DNA of 64,000 bases from Actinomycetota bacterium (GTDB lineage: Bacteria; Actinomycetota; Acidimicrobiia; Acidimicrobiales; Ilumatobacteraceae). The position numbers were made by a program, and so were the translations under genes. Each line of letters opens with the position of its first letter. Positions within the stretch are counted from its first letter, which is position 1. Positions 42,218 through 51,705 of this stretch are shown piece after piece. The notes beneath the pieces were generated by a model. It saw only the letters and a program-made list of their open reading frames with translations. It was not told where the DNA came from and did no database searches. The stretch spans positions 62,001 to 126,000 of the forward strand of contig SXUP01000042.1 in NCBI GenBank assembly GCA_005790505.1, in the 5' to 3' direction.

Positions 42218-44338
42218 ATGACGCAACAACATCCCGATTTGGAGGCCGAGCAAGCCTTCATCGACCATGCTTATGAATGTCTTGAGCGCAGCAAGACCGA
42301 TGCTTGGAAGTTGCGAGATATGACCCAACCAGGTCTTGGTGGGACATTTCAGGCGAGATACGAAAGAGATGTCTTTGATGAAGCACTCGTTAATCGTCTC
42401 GTGCAATTAGATCTGCGTGATGCATCTCTGGTTTTTGGTCGGATTGATCGCTTGGCTGAGTCCCCTGCGGCTGTCGAGAGCTTTCATATCGGTCGCTTGG
42501 CAGTTTCGGATGAGAATCGTGAGCCAGTCGTAGTGGATTGGCGTGCGCCGGTCGCCGAACCTTTTTATCGGGCCACTGGTCGCGAGACAATGGGTCTTGC
42601 ACGTCGTCGACATTTCGCCGTCGAGGGTCGTGAGTTGTTGGGAATCGAAGACGAACTATTTGGTGATCTGCATCTAGGAGTTGGGCACGATGAAGGACTA
42701 GGAGGTGAACAAACCCTTGGTGCTGGGCTGAGTGGTTACAGCACATTGTTGTCTGTGTTGCAACGCGGTCGCACAGGGCAACTCGGTGACATTGTTGCCA
42801 CGATTCAGTCTGAACAAGATGAGATAATTCGCTCTTCGCCGTCTGGGGTTCTCATTGTGCAAGGAGGTCCCGGAACAGGAAAGACAGTTGTTGCCCTCCA
42901 TCGGGCTGCATATCTGCTCTATACATATCGTTTCCCCCTTGAAGATCAGGGAGTTCTGGTAATTGGCCCCAATCGAGTGTTCTTGCGCTACATCGAACGT
43001 GTCCTTCCATCACTCGGTGAGGCAGGTGTCGAGCAGGTGGTTTTGGCTGATCTTGTGCGCGGAGTTGACTGGGGAGGTTTTGACACCATGGAAACAGCCC
43101 GAGTCAAGGGTGGCATCACCATGACTCGTGTTGTCAGTAAGGCGGTCTCAGATCGTGAGCGACCACTGCGGGAAGATGTTGTCTTTCCATTTCGCACTGG
43201 CTATGTACGTCTGCGCGCGAGTGAATCAGAGCGCATCGTCAAAAATGCAAAGAGACGATTTGCTCATCACAATGCTGCTCGACGGTGGGTAGAGACAGAA
43301 GTCTGGAACGCGATTATCGCCACATGGCGCACCGAAGTGGAAATAGAAGAAATAAAGGACGCCCTTAGATCAACTCCGGAGTATCGGCAGGCCATTGAGA
43401 GCATGTGGCCAATACTGACACCAGCAGAACTGCTTCACGACCTCTTTGGGAGCAAGGCGCTTTTAAAGTTGGCTGCTCAGAAGTTTTTATCAGAATCAGA
43501 ATATTTAAGTTTGTATCGCCCACGCACGGACGATGTCTCGAGAGTCAAGTGGTCCAATGCTGATGCAGCCTTGCTGGACGAGGCTCGTGCCAGGCTTGGT
43601 GTGCGCGGTGCCAAAAATGGCAAAGTCAACGAAACAGAAGACATTCGCATGTATGGACACATTGTGGTTGACGAGGTTCAAGATCTCACTCCAATGCAAC
43701 TCAACATGGTGGCGAGGCGCTCCTTAAATGGTGCAATGACCGTCGTTGGGGATATTGCCCAGGCCACTGGCCCTTTTGCCCCCTCAAGTTGGGACGATAT
43801 AAAGAAGTTTCTTCCCGACGCTAAGGGCTCGCGTATCGTCGGACTATCAGTGGGGTATCGCATCCCATCACAAATAATGGAACTCGCGGACAAAGTCATG
43901 CATGCTGCAACTCCGGGTCTGAGATCACCACGAAGCGTTCGGGATGGTGACGAGGTTCCGATGTTTGTGCGAGCAGAGACAAGACAGGATGTGATTGGTG
44001 TTGCTGTCGAGCAAACGAAGTTACTGGCGGGGCGACTTGGAGGCGGAAGTACTGGAGTTGTCTGCCCCGACTCAATGGTGGATGAAATTTCTGCAGCACT
44101 GCAATTGCTCGGGGTAGAACACGGACGCGCTAGTTCTGCTGCGCTCGGCAAAGTCATTACTGTCGTACCCGTCAGTTTGGTGAAAGGTCTTGAATTAGAC
44201 GGTGTCGTGGTTGTAGAACCTGCTGCCATCGTTGATGACGAACTCCACGGTTTAAGAGCTCTCTATGTCGCCTTGACACGATCAACTCGGAGTCTTGTAA
44301 TTGTCCACCATCAAGCCCTGCCCGAGGCAATGCTCTAA
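42218..44338 (+). CDS. helD: HelD-like RNA polymerase-associated ATPase
   Basis: Superfamily 1 UvrD-like ATPase, 706 residues. The N-terminal region is coiled-coil-like (residues 1-60) then HIGRLAVSDE, VVDWRAPVAEPFYRAT typical of HelD. Walker A GGPGTGKT near residue 215, Walker B VVDEVQDLTPMQ, GDIAQATG, VGYRIPSQI, and the C-terminal LVKGLELDGVVVV and ALYVALTRS. HelD removes stalled RNA polymerase from DNA in Gram-positive bacteria. It ends convergently, overlapping the small lipoprotein gene by 4 bases. Confidence 0.85.
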   Translation: MTQQHPDLEAEQAFIDHAYECLERSKTDAWKLRDMTQPGLGGTFQARYERDVFDEALVNRLVQLDLRDASLVFGRIDRLAESPAAVESFHIGRLAVSDENREPVVVDWRAPVAEPFYRATGRETMGLARRRHFAVEGRELLGIEDELFGDLHLGVGHDEGLGGEQTLGAGLSGYSTLLSVLQRGRTGQLGDIVATIQSEQDEIIRSSPSGVLIVQGGPGTGKTVVALHRAAYLLYTYRFPLEDQGVLVIGPNRVFLRYIERVLPSLGEAGVEQVVLADLVRGVDWGGFDTMETARVKGGITMTRVVSKAVSDRERPLREDVVFPFRTGYVRLRASESERIVKNAKRRFAHHNAARRWVETEVWNAIIATWRTEVEIEEIKDALRSTPEYRQAIESMWPILTPAELLHDLFGSKALLKLAAQKFLSESEYLSLYRPRTDDVSRVKWSNADAALLDEARARLGVRGAKNGKVNETEDIRMYGHIVVDEVQDLTPMQLNMVARRSLNGAMTVVGDIAQATGPFAPSSWDDIKKFLPDAKGSRIVGLSVGYRIPSQIMELADKVMHAATPGLRSPRSVRDGDEVPMFVRAETRQDVIGVAVEQTKLLAGRLGGGSTGVVCPDSMVDEISAALQLLGVEHGRASSAALGKVITVVPVSLVKGLELDGVVVVEPAAIVDDELHGLRALYVALTRSTRSLVIVHHQALPEAML

Positions 44339-44766
44339 TTTAAGTCGTCAATCGCGGCAACAATCAGCGGTAAATATCGGAGCGCCTTATCGGCATCAGC
44401 AGGTCGTTTGCGTTCGACGGCCGAGGTAATTAAACCGACCATCCGTTCGATGTCGCTGAAAATATCAAGACTTGAATCTTTTATCTGGGGCTTGAGTACC
44501 TCCCAGTTTGCCAGAACATCATTAAGCCTCAATTTTGCCGTTTTTGTATCCCCACTGGCGATTGCATCTCCAAGCCCATTTGTCGCTTCAAGAATATTAG
44601 TGAGCAGTTCTTCTGCTGTGCCGATAGGCAAAGTAGTGGTTACATTAATTTTGACAGGTGCTGTTGTATCAGCGGAGCCGACAATCGTGGTTGAACAACC
44701 CGCTAGCACCAGAAGAGCAACAATGGAACAAGATTCGGCGATTTTTTTCTTTGTGCTCAGGCGCAC
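44335..44766 (-). CDS. Small lipoprotein beside DtxR-family regulator
   Basis: 143 residues with signal peptide and lipobox LAGC, then a mostly helical mature domain (LTNILEATNGLGDAI..). GTG start with AAGGAG 5 bases upstream, 9 bases after the DtxR-family gene, so co-transcribed. The helical domain vaguely resembles imelysin/EfeO-type modules, but I see no metal-binding motif and make no assignment. A link to metal uptake or sensing is inferred only from the neighbour. Confidence 0.7.
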   Translation of the reverse strand: MRLSTKKKIAESCSIVALLVLAGCSTTIVGSADTTAPVKINVTTTLPIGTAEELLTNILEATNGLGDAIASGDTKTAKLRLNDVLANWEVLKPQIKDSSLDIFSDIERMVGLITSAVERKRPADADKALRYLPLIVAAIDDLN

Positions 44767-44775
44767 GTCGTCTCC

Positions 44776-45441
44776 TTAGGCAGTTGTAACTAAAATTCGT
44801 GCGCTGGTGAAAGACGCCACCTTCACTGCTTTGCCTTCCATCTCTACTGTAACTACTCCAGTTTTTTGAGAAGCAGTCACAACGCCAGAGCTGCCCGGAA
44901 TTAGTTTTGTTTTTTCCAAAAAATCCAATACGCCGCTGGCAAATTCAAGTTCTTCTGGAATTCGGCTTACGGTAAATGCATGGCCGACTTCAACATCGGA
45001 AAGACGGATTGCAGTTGGAGCGGTGTAATCACTCCCAGGAATTGGATTCCCGTGTGGACATGTTGTGGGTCCACCAAGTACCCGTGCAATAGCGCCTTCT
45101 ACTTCTCCAGACATGACGTGCTCCCACTTACCGGCCTCACGATGTGCGTGGGCCCACGACAACCCGAGTATGTCGGTAAGAAAACGTTCGGCAAGTCGGT
45201 GTCGCCGAACAACACTTTGAGCCAGTTTTTCACCCTTGGGGGTCAAACGGATTTTTTGGTCGCGGAGTGAAATTAACTTCTCCGTTTCGAGGCGATGAAT
45301 CATCTCTGAAACAGATGGACGAGAAACAAGGAGTCGATCAGCGATGCGAGCTTGGATTACATCGACGTCGTCTTCGCGCAATTCATAGATGCATACACAG
45401 TATTCCTCAAAGGCAGGATGATGTTCCCCTTGAATTGGCAT
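44776..45441 (-). CDS. DtxR/IdeR-family metal-dependent regulator
   Basis: 221 residues: an N-terminal winged helix (residues 5-70; ISDRLLVSRPSVSEMIHRLE region), a metal-binding dimerisation domain (WEHVMSGEVEGAI; CPHGNPIPG) and a C-terminal SH3/FeoA-like domain (about 145-221). The layout is that of Fe2+- or Mn2+-responsive repressors (IdeR, MntR); I cannot tell which metal. Starts 52 bases after the TetR gene on the same strand. Confidence 0.88.
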   Translation of the reverse strand: MPIQGEHHPAFEEYCVCIYELREDDVDVIQARIADRLLVSRPSVSEMIHRLETEKLISLRDQKIRLTPKGEKLAQSVVRRHRLAERFLTDILGLSWAHAHREAGKWEHVMSGEVEGAIARVLGGPTTCPHGNPIPGSDYTAPTAIRLSDVEVGHAFTVSRIPEELEFASGVLDFLEKTKLIPGSSGVVTASQKTGVVTVEMEGKAVKVASFTSARILVTTA

Positions 45442-45493
45442 GCCCCAACCCTACCCGAGTACGCAATTTGGTTCACCTCGTGCCAACTGGTTG

Positions 45494-46084
45494 TCAGTCG
45501 TGATGATGCCCCAAAGACCGCAGACCTGCCCACGCAAGCCCTGCGAGTTGCGTGCCAAGTTTTTCCGGATCGATTTGTGTACCTTGGGCAATCAGGTGAC
45601 GGCTTACTGCCTCTGCCATTCCGACTAGTCCAAATGCCATTGTTCGACGTTCTGCCTCAGAAAGATTGACGATAATTAAGGGTGCAATTGCATCAGCAGC
45701 TTGTCGCTCGATATGGCGAATTGCATCGGCGAACTCGGCATCATTTCTTGCGCTACCTGTAAAGAGCAGTATGAACGCTTCGCGATTATCAACGACCCAA
45801 TCAAAGTAAGTCACCATCCCACGCTCTGTTTGCAAACGACCATCAGAAATTTCATTTGTTGCCCGTCGTATTTGAGTTATCAGGTCATGACCTAACGCTT
45901 CAAGCAATTCTAAATACAGGGCACGTTTGCCTATAAAATGTTGATAGAGGACTGGCTTGGTAACTCCGACCGACTCGGCAATTTGTGACATTGAGGTCTC
46001 GTGAAATCCAGTGCGAGAAAACTCTGTCAGAGCAACCGCCATGATTTGGTCACGACGCTCAATCGCATCAACTCTAAGGGTCAT
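45494..46084 (-). CDS. TetR-family transcriptional regulator
   Basis: 196 residues. The N-terminal helix-turn-helix is visible as FSRTGFHETSMSQIAESVGVTKPVLYQHF, followed by a ligand-binding helical domain. ATG 46084 overlaps the stop of the membrane-protein gene (ATGA); the longer frame to 46258 is inside that gene. Its target is unknown. It is the only TetR-family gene in the window, so it is a candidate, though a distant one, for the palindromic sites at 24.9 and 31.0 kb. Confidence 0.9.
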   Translation of the reverse strand: MTLRVDAIERRDQIMAVALTEFSRTGFHETSMSQIAESVGVTKPVLYQHFIGKRALYLELLEALGHDLITQIRRATNEISDGRLQTERGMVTYFDWVVDNREAFILLFTGSARNDAEFADAIRHIERQAADAIAPLIIVNLSEAERRTMAFGLVGMAEAVSRHLIAQGTQIDPEKLGTQLAGLAWAGLRSLGHHHD

Positions 46085-46365
46085 GGTCGACCCATCTCGC
46101 GGTCTTCGCGAATGGCGGCCTTCACTGCATAGCCAAGAATGATTGAAGGGGCGAGCAAGATGCCGCCAATCACCAATGTCACGGTAATTACAGAGACAAT
46201 CGGACCAGAAAAGCCCATCACGAATGCCATTACAAACGTGCTGACACTTACAGCCCACAGCAGGTACCCGATGCGATTCGCCAGCAACGCATATTTGGCG
46301 ATTATTTTGCGTCGCGTCAAAACCATGTCGTCATCAGCCGAGCGACCTACTGAAGGAGATTCCAT
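46081..46365 (-). CDS. Small two-helix membrane protein
   Basis: 94 residues from ATG 46365 (an in-frame start at 46404 is possible). Two hydrophobic segments (LLANRIGYLLWAVSVSTF region and ISVITVTLVIGGILLAP region) separated by a short loop; acidic-basic C-terminus IREDREMGR. No family recognised. Overlaps the TetR gene, so probably its regulatory partner or target. Divergent from ccmA. Confidence 0.68.
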   Translation of the reverse strand: MESPSVGRSADDDMVLTRRKIIAKYALLANRIGYLLWAVSVSTFVMAFVMGFSGPIVSVITVTLVIGGILLAPSIILGYAVKAAIREDREMGRP

Positions 46366-46468
46366 AACGACGAAGATTACGGCTTTTGGAGTGACTTCAT
46401 GCACTTAGGGAGCATTTTTTGGTGCGTGATTGGTGTCATTGGCAGGGGGTCAGTAGCGTGAAAGGGGC

Positions 46469-47116
46469 ATGGAAACAGTTGTCGAGCTAAGGGGAGTGGT
46501 GGCGGTTCTAAGTAGTTTTCCAGCGCTTGCCGGAATTGATCTTGCAGTGCACCGCGGGGAAATTGTCTTGCTACACGGACCAAACGGTGCGGGGAAAACT
46601 TCCGTGTTGCGCGTCTGTGCTGGACTTCTACCGATTGAGCGCGGTGAGGGCTCAGTTATGGGCGTTAATTTGCGAACACAACGCGAGAGTGTGCGCGAGC
46701 GAGTGGGACTACTCGGCCACTCAAATGGTTTGTATCTAGAACTGACAGTGGCACAAAATGTCGCTTTTTGGGCGTCTGCTGTTGGTGCGAGTGCTCAAGA
46801 AGTCGCGCTTGCCATGCAACAAATGAAAATTGATGGTCGACTCACTAATGTAAAGGCTTCACAGTTGTCTGCTGGTCAACGCAGGCGCTGTGCGCTCGCA
46901 TCTTTGATGGTTCGACGCGCGTCTCTTTGGCTCCTTGATGAACCTCATGCTGGACTTGATCAAGAGGGACGAGATGAGTTGGACGCGATACTTCGCACGG
47001 CTGTAATGAGTGGAGCAACCGTCATCTTGGCTTCCCATGAAACGCAAAGATCCAGGTCTCTGGCGACACGGGTCATCACAGTTGATGGTGGTCTTATTTC
47101 CGGAAGTGAATCATGA
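46469..47116 (+). CDS. ccmA: Haem exporter ATPase CcmA
   Basis: ATPase of the CcmABCD haem-handling complex, 215 residues. Walker A GPNGAGKTS, ABC signature LSAGQRRRCALAS (the Q-R-R variant usual in CcmA), Walker B LWLLDEPHAGLD. First gene of the ccm operon; the sequence AAAGGGG immediately precedes the ATG. Overlaps ccmB (ATGA). Confidence 0.92.
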   Translation: METVVELRGVVAVLSSFPALAGIDLAVHRGEIVLLHGPNGAGKTSVLRVCAGLLPIERGEGSVMGVNLRTQRESVRERVGLLGHSNGLYLELTVAQNVAFWASAVGASAQEVALAMQQMKIDGRLTNVKASQLSAGQRRRCALASLMVRRASLWLLDEPHAGLDQEGRDELDAILRTAVMSGATVILASHETQRSRSLATRVITVDGGLISGSES

Positions 47117-47811
47117 CAACGCGCCTGCAAACCGTGCGACGTGTTTCCTGGGCTGTTGTTTGCAAAGACTTGCGCATTGAGTGGAACAGTAAAGTCCTGC
47201 TCAATCAAGTTGCACCCTTTTCACTGGTCGTCATGATTATGTTTGCATTTGCTCTGGACAATGAGGGCATTTTGCAACGTGTGGCCCCGGGTCTGTTGTG
47301 GCTTGCGACACTGTTTTCAATGTTGATCATTGTGCAGAGGTCTTTTGCGGTTGAGACTGCAGACGGTGCCCTAGATGCATTACGAGTAGCAGGTACTGAA
47401 CCGCTTGGAATTTTTATCGGTAAATCACTGGCACTAATGGTTCAGCTTTTTGCACTTGAATTAATGTTGCTGGCAGTTGCGCTAGTTTTATACACTGTTG
47501 AACCAACAGCCACGGGGTACGCAGAGACTTTTGCCACAATGGTTGTAGCCACTGTCGGCTTGGGTTTCGTCGGTACACTTTACGGCGGTCTTGGTGCTGG
47601 CGCACGGGGGCGCGAAACGCTGCTTCCGCTTTTATTGTTGCCAGCAGTGGCACCAGTTTTGATTGGCGCAACTCGGGCAACCGAAGCGGCGTTCGAAAGT
47701 GGTGGAGCACAATCTTCCCAAGGTTGGCCGTGGATTGGTTTATTGGCCGTGTTTGCAGGTGTTTTTGGAGCGGTTGGTGCGTTGGCTTTTGGGCCGATGA
47801 TTGAGGAGTAA
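47113..47811 (+). CDS. ccmB: Haem exporter permease CcmB
   Basis: 232 residues, about six hydrophobic segments, with the CcmB pattern KDLRIEWNSKVLLNQVAPFSLV at the start and GREtLLPLLLLPAVAP-type segment near residue 160. Works with CcmA and CcmC to load haem onto CcmE. Overlaps ccmA by 4 bases; 5 bases before ccmC. Confidence 0.9.
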   Translation: MTTRLQTVRRVSWAVVCKDLRIEWNSKVLLNQVAPFSLVVMIMFAFALDNEGILQRVAPGLLWLATLFSMLIIVQRSFAVETADGALDALRVAGTEPLGIFIGKSLALMVQLFALELMLLAVALVLYTVEPTATGYAETFATMVVATVGLGFVGTLYGGLGAGARGRETLLPLLLLPAVAPVLIGATRATEAAFESGGAQSSQGWPWIGLLAVFAGVFGAVGALAFGPMIEE

Positions 47812-47816
47812 CAAAG

Positions 47817-48575
47817 ATGACAACATTCCAAACCGCATTCGAAGCCAAATCAAAGACCACAGGAACCGCCGCATCTAAAAAACTCGGTGCAGCAACGATC
47901 GTGGCGGTTATATTTCTAGTGCTGAGCGGTTTAATTTTTTCGGCAGAAGATGTGGTGCAGGGGAGCACAGTACGCATCATGTACGTTCACGTTCCATCTA
48001 TTTGGGTGGCGTATTTGGCCTTTGCGCTGACGGCAATATTTTCGGGAGTGTATTTGAGCAACCGGTCACGCTCTTTAATTTGGGATCGCCTTGCTGGTGC
48101 GTCTGCTGAGATTGGTGTTTTATTTGTCGCAGTTTCACTCGTGACTGGCAGTTTGTGGGGGCGTCTGACCTGGGGAACATTTTGGGTCTGGGATGCGCGC
48201 CTAACAAGCACGGCATTTTTATTTATTACTTACATTGGTTATCTTGCAGTTCGTCGTTTGGGTGGGACGTTCCGCCAAAGAGCGAGACGATCTTCAGTAA
48301 TGGCACTCCTTTCCGTTTTGGAGATTCCACTGGTTCATTTCAGCGTCAACTTGTGGCGAACGCTCCACCAGAAAGCTTCAGTTGCGGATCCAAATGCCAA
48401 GGTAAGCCTGGACGGCTTGATGCTTTTCACTCTGTTTTGGGGGCTCATATCTTTCACCATGCTGTTTGCTTGGTTGCTCGTTCATCGTCAACGGTTGATG
48501 GCCCTAGAGGATGCAGTGCAAGACAGGGGCCTTGACCGTGCAATCCAACAGCGACGCACAGAGGCAGGGCTCTGA
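47817..48575 (+). CDS. ccmC: Haem transfer protein CcmC
   Basis: 252 residues, six membrane segments, with the haem-handling WWD domain GTFWVWDARLTS and the flanking His residues (VHVPSIWV; VHFSVNLW). CcmC attaches haem to CcmE outside the membrane. ATG follows GAGGAG closely. Its N-terminal extension of about 30 residues before the first segment is longer than in proteobacteria. Stops one base before ccmD. Confidence 0.93.
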   Translation: MTTFQTAFEAKSKTTGTAASKKLGAATIVAVIFLVLSGLIFSAEDVVQGSTVRIMYVHVPSIWVAYLAFALTAIFSGVYLSNRSRSLIWDRLAGASAEIGVLFVAVSLVTGSLWGRLTWGTFWVWDARLTSTAFLFITYIGYLAVRRLGGTFRQRARRSSVMALLSVLEIPLVHFSVNLWRTLHQKASVADPNAKVSLDGLMLFTLFWGLISFTMLFAWLLVHRQRLMALEDAVQDRGLDRAIQQRRTEAGL

Positions 48576-48576
48576 C

Positions 48577-48711
48577 ATGGATCACGCTTCGTTCATCATT
48601 GCAAGTTATGCGTTGACTTTCGTCTCGATTGCTGGATATGCCCTTTACATAGTGCGTCGGGCCCGCCGACTTGGTGCCCTTACGTCAGATGATGACAAGC
48701 CATGGATCTAA
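48577..48711 (+). CDS. ccmD: Haem exporter subunit CcmD
   Basis: Small protein of 44 residues with one membrane segment (FIIASYALTFVSIAGYALY) followed by the basic IVRRARRLG, as in CcmD, which stabilises CcmC-CcmE interaction. ATG 48577 is one base after the ccmC stop; longer in-frame starts lie within ccmC. Overlaps ccmE by 10 bases. Confidence 0.85.
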   Translation: MDHASFIIASYALTFVSIAGYALYIVRRARRLGALTSDDDKPWI

Positions 48712-49190
48712 CTCCACGACCTATCGCCGCTCCAGAATCGCGGGCACAGCGCCAGCGACGCCGTTGGATACCAGTTGCCATTGTTGCTCTGGCGCTTGCT
48801 GCTGGTGGAATAGTCGTCACACAATTTTTGACGAGCGCGATTGATTATTACTGCAATGTTGACGAAGTGGGTCTACGTGAGGGATGTGTCGGCCAACGCA
48901 GAATTCGAGTTCAGGGTAATGTGTTGGAAAATTCACTGCAGCAGGTTGATGGTGTCACTCTGTTTGCGCTGTCCTTTAATGACAAGACACTTCAGGTCCG
49001 CTATCAGGGAGACCCAGGCGGAGTTTTTCAGGAATGTATTCCCGTGGTTGCTCACGGTCGAATTATAAATGGGATTTTTGACAGTGACAGAATAGAAGTC
49101 AAGCACACGAATCAATACGTTGAGAAAAATAAGTCAAGATTCGACGAAGCTACAAATGAGACAGCAGCGTGTTCGCAATCGCCGGAGTGA
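48702..49190 (+). CDS. ccmE: Haem chaperone CcmE
   Basis: 162 residues, membrane anchor about 22-43, then the OB-fold haem-carrier domain. The covalent haem-binding motif HxxxY is intact (VKHTNQYVEK near residue 136), not the CxxxY variant of archaea. An extra Cys pair (YYCNVDEVGLREGC) precedes the beta-barrel and could form a disulfide; it is not found in proteobacterial CcmE. Overlaps ccmD and ccmF. Confidence 0.9.
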   Translation: MDLTPRPIAAPESRAQRQRRRWIPVAIVALALAAGGIVVTQFLTSAIDYYCNVDEVGLREGCVGQRRIRVQGNVLENSLQQVDGVTLFALSFNDKTLQVRYQGDPGGVFQECIPVVAHGRIINGIFDSDRIEVKHTNQYVEKNKSRFDEATNETAACSQSPE

Positions 49191-51136
49191 GCGGGTCTCT
49201 GGGTCAGGCAGCTTTGCTGGTTGGTCTAGTCGGTGCCGTATTTGGAATGTTCGCCAGTGTCGTGGGTACGCGTCAAAATGACGAAAAGGTTTTGCGCCTG
49301 GTGCCTCGGTTTGCAACCCTTTGCGTCGTTGCCACAATAAGTGCATTCGCCTGCATGGAATACGCCATGATTACACGCGATTTTTCTTTGGCGTATGTTC
49401 AAAAAGTTGGCTCAAGGAGTACTCCGGCGCTGTACAACTTCACTGCGGTGTGGAGTGCGCTGGAGGGCTCGATTCTGATGTGGATGCTAATTTTGGCAGC
49501 CTTCACCGTAACTATTGCCTGGAAATATAAAGACAAACTGACTGACCCTCTCGTTGCGTGGGCAATGGCAACAATGTTTTTTGTCTCCACTTTCTTTTTT
49601 ATCCTCACGCTTGGACCTGCAAATCCTTTTAGCAAGGGAGCAGCGGGAGTCTTGGATGGTCCGGGTCCAAATCCACTTTTGCAAAATCATATTTTAGTCG
49701 TTTTTCATCCACCGATTTTGTACTTGGGTTATGTCGGCATGACCATCCCTTTTGCTTTCGCGATCGGCGCTTTGATCACTGGTCGATTAGGAGAAGGTTG
49801 GTTGTTAGAGACTCGTCGATGGGCATTATTTTCATGGGGTTTCTTGACCTTTGGCATCATTCTTGGCGGTTGGTGGAGTTACGAAGTTTTGGGCTGGAGC
49901 GGAGTTTGGGCGTGGGATCCAGTTGAGAACGCCTCCTTTATTCCGTGGTTGACCGGCACTGCCTATATCCATTCCGTGCTGGTGCAGGAACGGCGTGGAA
50001 TGCTGCGCGTCTGGAACTTGTCGTTACTTATTGCCACGTTTAGTTTGACAATTCTGGGAACATTTCTGACGCGCTCAGGCGTTCTGAATAGTGTGCACGC
50101 TTTTAGCGAGAGCGATATCGGGCCTTATCTCCTGACATTTTTTGGAGTGGTCGTCATCGTGTCTGTCGGACTTATTGGTTGGCGAGGTGAAAAACTCCGA
50201 TCCCCCGGAACGATTGACTCACCAATCTCGCGCGAAGGTGCTTTTTTAGCCAACAATGTTTTGTTTGGTATTTTTGCTTTTGTCGTGTTGCTCGGAACAG
50301 TTTTCCCGTTGATTGTCGAAGCACTTCAGAATCGACAGTTGATCGTTGGTGAACCATTTTTTGATCAGTTGGCAACGCCAATCGGAATTACGCTGTTGGT
50401 TTTGATGTGCATCGCTCCCGTACTGCCGTGGCGCAAGGCATCTGGTGAACTCTTGCGCCACCGCTTATTTTGGCCAGCGTGGGCTGGTCTTGGAGCTCTG
50501 ATTTTGAGTCTTTTCGTTGGTGCAGTTGGCCTTGCTCCTCTGCTTACATTTTCGCTCGGTGGATTCGCTGCTGGCGCTGCGCTGCGACAACTCGCATTGG
50601 CTACGCGGCGTCAAGGTTTTCGTGGTCTCGTTGGTCGGGCCAATGGCGGAATGGTGGTGCACATCGGGGTCATTGTTATCGCTGTTGCGTTGGCTGCATC
50701 CAATTCGTATACGCGAAGCCAAGAACTGACTTTGAACCTTGGTAGTCCTGCTCAATACGGAGGTCACAGTTTTGAATTTGTGCGCTTTGTCGAGGAAAAA
50801 GATGACCGTCGAATCTCTGTAAAAGCAGAAATTCTCGTGGACGGGAGCGGAACGTACGCACCAGCAATTCAAAAGTTTACAAATATCGGTCAAAATATTG
50901 GAACACCTTCTGTGAAGTCAATGTTTACAAAAGACATTTATCTCACCTTGCAGCCACCAGTGAAAGTGTCTACCGACCAAGTAAAGATAAAAGTTTTTAT
51001 TAAGCCTCTCATGATGTGGATGTGGATCGGTGGTGGTCTGATGGCCGTCGGAACGCTGCTCTCGGCTTTTCCAGGTTCTCGTCGCAGACCCACCGACCCT
51101 GTTTCTGCTCCCGTTGCCCAAGAAGTATCAGCATGA
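49169..51136 (+). CDS. ccmF: Cytochrome c haem lyase subunit CcmF
   Basis: 655 residues, many membrane segments, with the WWD domain GVWAWDPVENASFIPWL and LTRSGVLNSVHAF, the hallmark of CcmF, which joins haem from CcmE to apocytochrome c. A large extracytoplasmic C-terminal part precedes the last segment (about 605-630). GTG start within ccmE (22-base overlap); its stop overlaps the ccmG ATG. Confidence 0.94.
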   Translation: MFAIAGVSGSLGQAALLVGLVGAVFGMFASVVGTRQNDEKVLRLVPRFATLCVVATISAFACMEYAMITRDFSLAYVQKVGSRSTPALYNFTAVWSALEGSILMWMLILAAFTVTIAWKYKDKLTDPLVAWAMATMFFVSTFFFILTLGPANPFSKGAAGVLDGPGPNPLLQNHILVVFHPPILYLGYVGMTIPFAFAIGALITGRLGEGWLLETRRWALFSWGFLTFGIILGGWWSYEVLGWSGVWAWDPVENASFIPWLTGTAYIHSVLVQERRGMLRVWNLSLLIATFSLTILGTFLTRSGVLNSVHAFSESDIGPYLLTFFGVVVIVSVGLIGWRGEKLRSPGTIDSPISREGAFLANNVLFGIFAFVVLLGTVFPLIVEALQNRQLIVGEPFFDQLATPIGITLLVLMCIAPVLPWRKASGELLRHRLFWPAWAGLGALILSLFVGAVGLAPLLTFSLGGFAAGAALRQLALATRRQGFRGLVGRANGGMVVHIGVIVIAVALAASNSYTRSQELTLNLGSPAQYGGHSFEFVRFVEEKDDRRISVKAEILVDGSGTYAPAIQKFTNIGQNIGTPSVKSMFTKDIYLTLQPPVKVSTDQVKIKVFIKPLMMWMWIGGGLMAVGTLLSAFPGSRRRPTDPVSAPVAQEVSA

Positions 51137-51705
51137 CGCAATCGAGTCCTGCACGCCGCACAGTTCCAATCGTGTCTGGCGTAATTGGGCTGATTGTCGT
51201 CGCATTTCTTGTAGTTTTGGCGGGGGCGTCACCAAGTGATGGCGTTACTGCGTCGTCACCTTTACTTGGTCGCGCAGCGCCTGTTGTGCGGTCTGAGACT
51301 CTTGACGGGGCTACATTTGAAATTGCTCGTCGTCGTGGAAGCTGGGTGATGCTGAACTTTTTCAACTCCACTTGTGTTCCGTGCATTCAGGAGCACGGAG
51401 TAATAAAAGACTTTGTTGAGTCACAATCTGCAAAATCCGATGCAGTGGAATTTTTTACAATAATCAATGATGACAATGATGCTGCTGTAAAAGATTTTTT
51501 TCGCACCAACGGAGGTAACTGGCCACAAGTCAAAGATGGCGATGGTGCGATTGCCGTGGCGTTTGGTGTCGCCAAGGTTCCTGAGACTTGGATCATTGAT
51601 CCCAACGGATTTGTGAGGATGCGTGTAGTCGGCGCAGTGAAGAAAGGCTTTCTAGAGGCTCGTATGACAGAGCTATACGGACAATCTGAAGGATCACAGC
51701 AATGA
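51133..51705 (+). CDS. ccmG: Thiol-disulfide oxidoreductase CcmG/DsbE-like
   Basis: 190 residues, one N-terminal membrane anchor (about 12-32), then a TlpA-type thioredoxin fold with active site STCVPCIQE and the cis-Pro region VPETWIID. Reduces apocytochrome c Cys residues outside the membrane. ATG 51133 overlaps the ccmF stop (ATGA); the longer frame to 51016 is inside ccmF. Confidence 0.88.
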   Translation: MTQSSPARRTVPIVSGVIGLIVVAFLVVLAGASPSDGVTASSPLLGRAAPVVRSETLDGATFEIARRRGSWVMLNFFNSTCVPCIQEHGVIKDFVESQSAKSDAVEFFTIINDDNDAAVKDFFRTNGGNWPQVKDGDGAIAVAFGVAKVPETWIIDPNGFVRMRVVGAVKKGFLEARMTELYGQSEGSQQ

